DNA from: SIAJ01 sp036266155
Lineage (GTDB): Bacteria > Planctomycetota > Planctomycetia > Gemmatales > Gemmataceae
Direction: 5' to 3'
Assembly (NCBI GenBank): GCA_036266155.1
Contig: DATANR010000338.1
Coordinates: forward strand, 1 to 13,727
Length of the DNA: 13,727 nucleotides
Below the pieces are notes generated by a model. It was not told the origin of the DNA and ran no database searches. It was given only the letters and a program-made list of their open reading frames with translations. The position numbers were made by a program, and so were the translations under genes. This document shows positions 6,350 through 13,127 of this stretch, piece by piece (position 1 is the stretch's first letter; every line of letters starts with the position of its first letter).

Positions 6350-9300
6350 ATGATCTTGCCCGCCGCCCAGTCGGACAAAAACCTCACCGGCATTAACCCC
6401 GATGAAAGCATCATCGCCGCCTACGAGCAGGCTTTGCGCCAAGGGCAGCCGCCATCGCTGACCGAATTCGTCCCGCCGCGTGACGTCGCGCACCGGCTCG
6501 CCACACTGGTCGAACTCGTCCGAACCGATTTGGAATGGCGCCGTCGTCACGGTACGCCAAAGATTGCCGCGGCCTATCTGGATGAATTTCCAGAACTGGC
6601 AAATGCAGACGCCGCGGTGGCAGCTATTGCTTTCGAAGAGTATCGCGTCCGACTCGGGCTCGGCGAAGAAGTCCGACGGGATGATTACCAGGCCCGTTAT
6701 CAGGTGTCGACGAATGCGTGGCCAGACTCCGACGTGTATGCTGCGGAAAATGCGAGCCCTGCGAAGTCTACGGTCAACAATGGAACCCTTCACCAGGACG
6801 TTGATCCGGTGCTCACTGAGGAGCGACCGAGTAAATATGGGCAAACCATTGCGGTGAACGTTGCCCCGTCAGTGCCGGAACAGCCTCCGTCGGAAATCTC
6901 GGCACAACGCACGACAACGCCGAAAAGGCCGGAAGTGGGAAGTGATTTTCTGGGCTTCCGCCTCGTCGACGAGTTGGGGACCGGTGCGTTCGGTCGTGTC
7001 TTCCTGGCCTGGCAAGGGAACCTCGCCGGCCGACCGGTGGCGCTCAAAGTGGGGCCGGGATTGTTCCCCGAATCACAGACGCTCGCGCAGCTCCAACACA
7101 CGAACATTGTCCCCATCCACTCTTTGCACGAGTCAGCGGGGCTGCAAGCAGTCTGCATGCCCTTCTTCGGCCGAACAACACTCGCTCATGTATTGAAAGA
7201 CCTCCGCGGCCATCCGACCTGGCCCGCATCGGGTCAAGTGTTGTTGAGCACGCTTCAGCAACACTCCTCGATCACGCAAACCGACTCTCGAACAAACGCG
7301 CAGGCGGAACCCATTGCGACTCCCCCATCGAGTGTCTCAACGGAATCGGCAGTACTAAGCCTGCTGAAGCGCATGTCGTACCCGAACGCGGTTGTCTGGA
7401 TCGGAACCCAGCTTGCGGCCGGTCTTGCCCACGCCCACGGACGCGGCATTCTTCACCGCGATCTGAAGCCGGCCAACGTACTGCTCACGGACGACGGCGT
7501 GCCGATGCTGCTCGACTTTAACCTGGCGCAAGACACCAAGGTCCGCCCGGACCTCGTACGCGCATCCATGGGCGGAACACTTCCGTACATGGCCCCGGAG
7601 CAACTGTCCGCCTTTTCCCGACAGGGTGGCCAGTTGGATGCCCGTAGTGACATCTATTCGCTGGGCGTCGTGCTCTACGAAATGATCTCGGGGCGCCGGC
7701 CGTTCCGGGAGCCCGATAAGGGTCCGTTGTTGGAAGTAGTCAATCGGCTCATCGAAGATCGACGCCAACAGCCCGAGTCGGTTCGATCCACCAATGCGGC
7801 CGTGTCGCGGTCTGTGGACGCCATCATTGGCAAATGCTTGGCGCCAAAGCCAGAGAACCGTTACCAGTCGGCCGCCGACCTCCAGGAAGACTTCGAACGG
7901 CACCTCGCGAACTTGCCTCTGCGTCACGCGCCTGAGCCGTTCGGGCGCGAACGCGTGCGCAAATGGGCAGCGCGTCATCCACGCGTCAGCTCATCAGGCT
8001 CGGTAGCCGTGGCGGCTGTCCTTCTGCTCGCGTTTGTGGCCACCGGTGGTTACTACGCCCGCGAGCGATCGCGCGGCTATGAGGCGCGGGCTGTTCTTGG
8101 TGAACATCGGTCGGAATTCCGGACCCTGCAAGCCGACCTCGACGATCGCAATCGGTCGTTGAGCCGACCGGAACAAGGAATCGATCGCTGTCGAGCGTTG
8201 CTCGAGCGTTATGGAATCTCGTCCGACGTTGCGGACACCTCGTGGGAACAGGGTAAGCTGGTTCGCTACTTGTCCGCTGACGATAACGAAAACCTGCGCG
8301 GCGACGCGGGCGAGTTGTTTTATCTCATGGCGCGGTTGGCTGCCGTTCGTGCCGAACAGACTGCGGATCCGTCGAGCCGGACTGATTTGGTTCGCCAAGC
8401 TGAGCAGTGGAATGCCGCAGCCGAGCACTACGTCGGCAACCGCCTGCCGCGTGCGTTGATTCTACAACAGGCGGACCTGGCTCGATTGCGCGGGGATGCC
8501 GCGGCCGAGCAAGTGATACGCAAGAAGTCGGATGCGACAGCCCCGGGGACGGCGCGCGACCATTATCTGCTCGGCGCCTGGTACGCCCAGCGTGGCCGCC
8601 ATCGTGATGCACTGCCGCTCTTGCGCCAAGCCACTCAGATGGATCCGGAGAGCCTGCCCGCCTGGTTCGTTCGCGGGACGTGCCACCTCGCGATCGAACA
8701 ACCGGAACTGGCCGCTCTTTGCTTTGGTTCATGCGTCGCGGTTGACAAGAACTTTGCGCCCGCATGGCTGAATCGCGGAATGGCATACAACCGGCTCAGG
8801 TTCTTTGACCAGGCATGCGATGATTACGAAAGGGCGCTGCAACTCGACCCGACATTGACCGAGGCGAGGATTCAACGCGCCAGCGCTCGTGAAGGTCTGC
8901 GCGACTTGCCCGGCGCAATCGCCGACCTGACCGCTGCGCTCGATGCCGGAGCGGCCCCGAGTCGCATCTACTTCATCCGCGCCCGGCTTCGCGCGGAAGC
9001 TGGTGACGAGAAGGGTGCGACGTTGGATCGAGCCGAAGGTATGCGGCTAACTCCCGCCGATGAACTTAGCTGGGTTGCCCGTGCAGAAGCCCGAATGGGG
9101 ACGGAACCTGAGGCAGCGCTGGCCGACGTGGCCGAAGCGCTGCGGCTAAATCCAGCATCGATGACCGGGCTTCAGCTTCAGGCTCACCTCCTGGCCGAAC
9201 GCTTGGGGCGGCCAACCGACGCGGTGAAGACCCTCGATCGGGCCGTCGAACTGTACCCGGAATATGCGCCGGCAGTGGCCGGGCGCGGTGTGTTGTTGGC

Positions 9301-9586
9301 AAGGACAGGTCGGCGAACCGACGCCGTTCGCGATGCGGAGGCCGCCCTCATGCGCGACGGTAAGGCGCCCAATCTTTATCAGGTCGGATGTATCTACGCC
9401 TTGACGGCCAAGGGTGAACCTTCGGACAAGGCGAAAGCGTTTGAACTCCTCTGGGCGGCACTCCGAACTGGATTTGGGCTCGACATCGTCGACACCGATA
9501 CCGATCTCGATCCGATTCGCTCCGAGCCCGAATTCCGCCGCCTGGTCTCAATGGCCAAGGCCCGGCAAGCAGAGTTGACGCGTTGA
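6350..9586 (+). CDS. Transmembrane Ser/Thr protein kinase with C-terminal TPR repeats
   Basis: This 1078-residue protein probably phosphorylates Ser/Thr on partner proteins. An N-terminal helical region (~10-140) and a linker precede the kinase domain (~200-535). Visible motifs are the glycine loop LGTGAFGRV (209-217), VALK with K233, a candidate alphaC Glu E241, HRDLKPAN with catalytic D371, DFN (389-391) in place of DFG, and APE (415-417). A Ser/Thr/Gln-rich insert lies around residues 295-340, between the N- and C-lobes. One transmembrane helix (~550-572) follows. The outer part (~573-1078) carries TPR-like repeats from ~735 to ~1010, for example HYLLGAWYAQRGRHRDALPL. It is tightly coupled to the upstream sigma factor and lies 77 nt before the protease gene. 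The kinase core is inside and the TPR region outside, which suggests a sensor; the ligand is unknown. Catalytic residues are present, so activity is likely despite DFN. Confidence 0.93.
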   Translation: MILPAAQSDKNLTGINPDESIIAAYEQALRQGQPPSLTEFVPPRDVAHRLATLVELVRTDLEWRRRHGTPKIAAAYLDEFPELANADAAVAAIAFEEYRVRLGLGEEVRRDDYQARYQVSTNAWPDSDVYAAENASPAKSTVNNGTLHQDVDPVLTEERPSKYGQTIAVNVAPSVPEQPPSEISAQRTTTPKRPEVGSDFLGFRLVDELGTGAFGRVFLAWQGNLAGRPVALKVGPGLFPESQTLAQLQHTNIVPIHSLHESAGLQAVCMPFFGRTTLAHVLKDLRGHPTWPASGQVLLSTLQQHSSITQTDSRTNAQAEPIATPPSSVSTESAVLSLLKRMSYPNAVVWIGTQLAAGLAHAHGRGILHRDLKPANVLLTDDGVPMLLDFNLAQDTKVRPDLVRASMGGTLPYMAPEQLSAFSRQGGQLDARSDIYSLGVVLYEMISGRRPFREPDKGPLLEVVNRLIEDRRQQPESVRSTNAAVSRSVDAIIGKCLAPKPENRYQSAADLQEDFERHLANLPLRHAPEPFGRERVRKWAARHPRVSSSGSVAVAAVLLLAFVATGGYYARERSRGYEARAVLGEHRSEFRTLQADLDDRNRSLSRPEQGIDRCRALLERYGISSDVADTSWEQGKLVRYLSADDNENLRGDAGELFYLMARLAAVRAEQTADPSSRTDLVRQAEQWNAAAEHYVGNRLPRALILQQADLARLRGDAAAEQVIRKKSDATAPGTARDHYLLGAWYAQRGRHRDALPLLRQATQMDPESLPAWFVRGTCHLAIEQPELAALCFGSCVAVDKNFAPAWLNRGMAYNRLRFFDQACDDYERALQLDPTLTEARIQRASAREGLRDLPGAIADLTAALDAGAAPSRIYFIRARLRAEAGDEKGATLDRAEGMRLTPADELSWVARAEARMGTEPEAALADVAEALRLNPASMTGLQLQAHLLAERLGRPTDAVKTLDRAVELYPEYAPAVAGRGVLLARTGRRTDAVRDAEAALMRDGKAPNLYQVGCIYALTAKGEPSDKAKAFELLWAALRTGFGLDIVDTDTDLDPIRSEPEFRRLVSMAKARQAELTR

Positions 9587-9663
9587 GTTTGGGAGAACGT
9601 TGAAGGAAGCAAGAAAACTCGTGGCGGCTGGCGGACGCGATTGACCTTTATGGAAGCAGGAAG

Positions 9664-11670
9664 ATGTTCCCGCCTAGCATCTCGGTTGGCCGCAACCGCC
9701 GAGACTTGTCCAACACCACTAAAGGGTCGCCCTTGAATCGCCATCAGCGCCTCACGCTCGTGCCTCTGGAAGACCGCTCGCTGCCGACTGTGTTCGGCAT
9801 TCCGTGGGCGGACCCCGGCCACATGACTCTGAGTTTCGTTCCGGACGGGACAGCGACTCCGTACGGACCGAGCGCCCTCAATCAGTTGTTTGGCGGCAAC
9901 GGCCGATCCGACGTTTGGCAAAAGGAAATTCTCCGCGCCTTCGAGGATTGGGCGGAAACTGCCAATGTCAGCATCGGTGTAGTCGCCGATGGCGGGCAAC
10001 CCTTAGGGGTCAGCGGGGCCGTTCAAGGCGACGCACGTTTCGGCGATATCCGTATTGCGGCCGCGCCACTCTCATCCACTCTCGTGGCCGACGCCGCGCC
10101 CTTCAGTTGGTCAGGCACGACACTGAGCGGTGATGTCGTGTTCAACACCAACTACCTGTTCACGATCGGGAACTCGGCTAGCGCCTACGACATCTATTCG
10201 GTCGCGTTGCACGAAGCCGGACACGTGTTGGGTCTCGATCACTCGACCGCCACCGACTCGGCGATGAACGAAAGTTATGGTTATCACACAGGCCTCGCGA
10301 TTAGTGACGTTGCCAATCTACGGACGATCTACGGCGCCCGGACGCCGGACGCTTTCGAAGGCTCGGCCGGCAACGACACCATTGGCCGTGCGACCGTTCT
10401 TGCTCGCGACGGACTCTTGTCCTCGCGCTACTCCGCGATCGCGGACCTGACCACGGCCACGGACGTCGATTACTACAAGATCAGCGTGCCGGCGCTGCTC
10501 GGAATCACTGGCGTCGCGGTCCGGCTGCAGACCGCGGGACTGAGTTTGTTGGCCCCCAAGATTTCCGTTTACGATTCCGTGGGTCGAACGCTTGCCACGA
10601 CAATAAGTTCCGATCCGTTGAACAATGATCTGATGCTTCAGTTTGCGCCGTCGCTGTTGGGAGGGGGTTACTTCATCAAAGTGGATCGGGCAACGTCTGG
10701 CTCGTTCGACACCGGAGCTTACCGCGTAGCCGCCGATTACTTGTCGCTGGGATCGGTCCTCGCACCACTCGGTCCGCTGTTGTCCCCGATTCTGGATGGG
10801 CACACGAATGATCTCCTTGGCTTGGCCCAGGTCCTGGTCCCGCTGCCGAAGCCGGCCCCGGACAGTCGGTTCGACTTTACCTATCGCGGCGTGATCGAAG
10901 ACAATGCCGACGTCGACAACTACAAGATTCACGCTCCGAGTGCACCGGCCTCGGGTTCTTTGACACTTGACGTGTTGGTCTGGGCTCTTCAGACGAATGG
11001 CCTCGATCCGCGAATATCGGTGTACAACTCCGCTACGGGTGCTCCAATCGCCTTCCAGGTGTTGGCGAATGACGCTGGAGTAATGAGCATTCAGATTCCG
11101 AATGCGTCCGCGACGATGGACTACACCGTGTCGATCAAGGCGCGGACGACCAGTGGTTCGCATCGCACGGGCAGCTACGTCTTGGCGGCGGACTTCAACC
11201 AATTGGCGCGAACCAATTTCGACGGTGTGTCCACGAATGCGCTGGCCCCATCAGCCACCGATTCGGCTGCGCTGACCATCAACGAGGCGGCGATCTACGA
11301 ATTCGCCCTCTCGGCAGCCATGCTTCAGACATCCGGAGGACAAGCTGGCGGTGTGGTGATGACTGTGACTGATGCGACCGGGAATACCGTGTTCAGCTTC
11401 GCCGTCGATGCCGGCCAAACCGCAGTGACGACCTCCCGATACCTCGCGATCGGAACTTACACGGTGACTTACACGTACCGGACGGTCAGCGGTCCGCCAG
11501 CTGGCAGCATTCAATACAGCTTGTTCATGTTGCAGGTGACCGACGGTGTCGGGCCGTATGCGCCGGGTGGGTCGAACTCGTCCCCGTCAGGCGGAACCAC
11601 AAACTCCGGCGGCTACACATACGCTGGTTCGTCCACCTCGAAGCCAAGCGGAGATTATTATTTCTTTTAG
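9664..11670 (+). CDS. Matrixin-type zinc metalloprotease with PPC-like domains, exported
   Basis: This 668-residue protein is a probable extracellular peptidase. After a basic N-terminus comes LVPLEDRSLPT (~36-46), the same type of motif as in the large minus-strand protein. The catalytic domain (~47-235) has HEAGHVLGLDH with zinc ligands H183, H187 and H193, catalytic E184 and a Met-turn at M201 (AMNESYG), which places it in the metzincin/matrixin group. No propeptide with a cysteine switch is visible. Two PPC-like beta domains follow (~236-360 and ~395-515), then a third beta domain (~520-625). The tail is Gly/Ser/Tyr-rich and ends SKPSGDYYFF. The gene sits 77 nt after the kinase gene with no clear terminator between, so it is probably in the same operon. 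AGGA overlaps the region just before the ATG; the N-terminal motif supports this start. Substrates are unknown. Confidence 0.9.
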   Translation: MFPPSISVGRNRRDLSNTTKGSPLNRHQRLTLVPLEDRSLPTVFGIPWADPGHMTLSFVPDGTATPYGPSALNQLFGGNGRSDVWQKEILRAFEDWAETANVSIGVVADGGQPLGVSGAVQGDARFGDIRIAAAPLSSTLVADAAPFSWSGTTLSGDVVFNTNYLFTIGNSASAYDIYSVALHEAGHVLGLDHSTATDSAMNESYGYHTGLAISDVANLRTIYGARTPDAFEGSAGNDTIGRATVLARDGLLSSRYSAIADLTTATDVDYYKISVPALLGITGVAVRLQTAGLSLLAPKISVYDSVGRTLATTISSDPLNNDLMLQFAPSLLGGGYFIKVDRATSGSFDTGAYRVAADYLSLGSVLAPLGPLLSPILDGHTNDLLGLAQVLVPLPKPAPDSRFDFTYRGVIEDNADVDNYKIHAPSAPASGSLTLDVLVWALQTNGLDPRISVYNSATGAPIAFQVLANDAGVMSIQIPNASATMDYTVSIKARTTSGSHRTGSYVLAADFNQLARTNFDGVSTNALAPSATDSAALTINEAAIYEFALSAAMLQTSGGQAGGVVMTVTDATGNTVFSFAVDAGQTAVTTSRYLAIGTYTVTYTYRTVSGPPAGSIQYSLFMLQVTDGVGPYAPGGSNSSPSGGTTNSGGYTYAGSSTSKPSGDYYFF

Positions 11671-11824
11671 GTAGTGGCCACCGCGTCACTAAAGACGCGC
11701 CGCTGCCAAACGGCCATCTTTCGTATCGCAGATCGCCGGTAGCCGTGCAACCAGTTCGTGAAAAAGCCTTTCGCCAGCGGCATGGCACGCCTTTCGCAGA
11801 ATTGCTTGATGATCTGCTGATTTG

Positions 11825-11843
11825 TGGCGGTTCACCTCCGCCA
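11825..11843 (+). terminator. Hairpin with interrupted T-tract between protease and GGDEF genes
   Basis: TGGCGG (11825-11830) and CCGCCA (11838-11843) form a perfect 6-bp stem with a 7-nt loop. It is followed by TTTCGGTTTT, an interrupted T-tract. It lies about 155 nt after the protease stop and 37 nt before the GGDEF start. It may terminate the sigma-kinase-protease transcript or shape the leader of the GGDEF mRNA. The stem is short, so confidence is limited. Confidence 0.35.
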
Positions 11844-11867
11844 TTTCGGTTTTATCAGGTATTGCCC

Positions 11868-11872
11868 AGGAG
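11868..11872 (+). promoter_or_regulatory. Ribosome-binding site for the REC-GGDEF gene
   Basis: AGGAG sits 8 nt upstream of ATG 11881, an ideal distance. It fixes the start there and rejects the in-frame GTG at 11824, which lies at the edge of the preceding hairpin and would add 19 residues before the first beta strand of the receiver domain. Confidence 0.7.
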
Positions 11873-11880
11873 CTTATCGC

Positions 11881-12888
11881 ATGGGCATCCTGATCGTGGA
11901 TGACGAACCGGACATGCGGGAGACGCTGCGCGTCCTTTTACAGTTGCACGGCTACAGCGATATCCATTGCGCCGTTGACGGCCGCGACGCGCTTCACTTC
12001 CTGGCGAGCAATGGCCCGCCGATCGATCTCATATTGACGGATATCAGGATGCCGGGACTCAGCGGCATCGACGTCTGCAAGTTCGTCAAGAATTCTCCGC
12101 ACCTGCATGATATCCCTGTACTCATCCACACCGCGCTGTCCGACGAGCCCATGCTGGCACGGGCTTTTGCGGCGGGCGCCCATGACTTCCTGCCCAAACC
12201 GGTCGGTCGAATCGAATTGCTGGCGCGCGTGCGCGCAGCGCTCGACTTGAAGGGTGAGTTGGATCGTCACAGGGCCCGCGAGCGGAAATTGGTCGAGGTG
12301 ACGCGCAAACTCGAAAGGTCGAACGCCAAGCTCCGTCGACTGTCGGTGGTGGACGAGTTGACCGGGATTTCCAATCGAAGATATTTCAACCTCCTGTTCC
12401 GGCAGGAATGGAGCCGCGCGTCCCGTGAGCAATTGCCGCTTTCGTTGATAATCAGCGACATTGATTCATTCAAGAATTTCAACGATCAGTATGGCCATCC
12501 TGCCGGAGACCGTTGTCTCGAGCGGGTGGCACGAACACTATCGAGCTTCATCCATCGATCGGGGGATGCTGTTTGTCGGTATGGAGGCGAGGAGTTCGTG
12601 ATTCTCCTTGCAAACACAGATTTGCAAGGAGCCCGCACGGTCGCCGAAGCGCTGCGCGCCGCCGTCGAAGAGTTGAAACTCGAGAATCTTGGCTCGCCTT
12701 CCGGTCGAGTCACCATCAGCGTGGGCGTGGCCTGTACTCTTCCACAACCGGATTGTTCCGCCGATGCATTCTTGGCAGCCGCCGATCGCGCTCTTTATCG
12801 TGCCAAATCAAATGGACGCAATCGCGTCGAAGTATCCGCATGCACAGTCGACCGAGTACCGGTTGATGAGCTAGCCATCGCAAAATGA
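11881..12888 (+). CDS. Response regulator diguanylate cyclase (REC-GGDEF)
   Basis: This 335-residue cytoplasmic protein should make c-di-GMP from two GTP when its receiver is phosphorylated. The REC domain (~1-120) has the acidic pair D7/D8, phospho-acceptor D54 (LTDIRMPG), T84 and K106 in a KP motif. A coiled-coil-like linker (~125-155) joins it to the GGDEF domain (~155-322), which has DELTGISNRR (158-167), DIDSFKNFND (193-202) and active-site GGEEF (235-239). RSGD (226-229), five residues upstream, matches the RxxD inhibitory site, so feedback inhibition by the product is likely. This arrangement matches PleD/WspR-type cyclases in general plan but has a single receiver. No histidine kinase is adjacent, so its input must come from elsewhere. 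It is probably a separate transcription unit from the protease. The stop codon overlaps the first base of a hairpin. Confidence 0.95.
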   Translation: MGILIVDDEPDMRETLRVLLQLHGYSDIHCAVDGRDALHFLASNGPPIDLILTDIRMPGLSGIDVCKFVKNSPHLHDIPVLIHTALSDEPMLARAFAAGAHDFLPKPVGRIELLARVRAALDLKGELDRHRARERKLVEVTRKLERSNAKLRRLSVVDELTGISNRRYFNLLFRQEWSRASREQLPLSLIISDIDSFKNFNDQYGHPAGDRCLERVARTLSSFIHRSGDAVCRYGGEEFVILLANTDLQGARTVAEALRAAVEELKLENLGSPSGRVTISVGVACTLPQPDCSADAFLAAADRALYRAKSNGRNRVEVSACTVDRVPVDELAIAK

Positions 12889-12938
12889 GAGATTGCCAAC
12901 AGAGATTGCCACACACATATGTGGGGTTGGCAATCTCT
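12888..12938. terminator. 13-bp hairpin with a duplicated left arm at the end of the GGDEF gene
   Basis: AGAGATTGCCAAC (12888-12900) is perfectly complementary to GTTGGCAATCTCT (12926-12938). The first ten bases of the left arm are repeated directly at 12901-12910, and this copy can also pair with 12929-12938. The loop holds a perfect palindrome, CACATATGTG (12914-12923). The two stems exclude each other. No T-run follows on either strand, so it is an atypical terminator. It could instead be a mobile or REP-like repeat. The pairing is seen directly; the role is inferred. Confidence 0.5.
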
Positions 12939-13065
12939 GCCCGCAAAAACCGCATTAAACTAATTACGGCGCAACAAGATGCGCCGAGAAATCGCGACCC
13001 AAAATACGGCACTGTCGCATTCGGCGGAATTGGAGCGGAAATGCTATGACACTTGGCGTTGCAAG
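12939..13065. other. Intergenic stretch with a small hairpin, no gene seen
   Basis: CGGCGCA (12967-12973) and TGCGCCG (12980-12986) form a perfect 7-bp stem with a 6-nt loop. No T-run follows. I see no convincing gene in the stretch; a reading frame from 12979 lacks recognisable features and runs into the transposase-like gene. Confidence 0.35.
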
Positions 13066-13127
13066 GGGGACCGTTGCCGGTGTCGAATGGGGGTGCGAAC
13101 CAACCTATTTGACCACGGACGGTCCCC
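13066..13127. repeat. Inverted repeat abutting the transposase-like start codon
   Basis: GGGGACCGT (13066-13074) and ACGGTCCCC (13119-13127) are perfect 9-bp inverted copies with a 44-nt spacer. The right copy ends on the base just before ATG 13128. In a transcript entering from upstream, the stem would occupy the ribosome-binding region. Such structures near insertion-sequence ends can limit impinging transcription. It might also be part of the element's left end, but the opposite end is outside the window. Confidence 0.45.

Noticed and set aside
10318..11202. 294-residue minus-strand ORF
   Set aside because: Antisense to the PPC-like domains of the protease; Arg/Val-rich shadow with no domain features.
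11824..11880. Upstream GTG start for the REC-GGDEF protein
   Set aside because: The extra residues do not belong to a receiver fold, and AGGAG at 11868-11872 fits ATG 11881.
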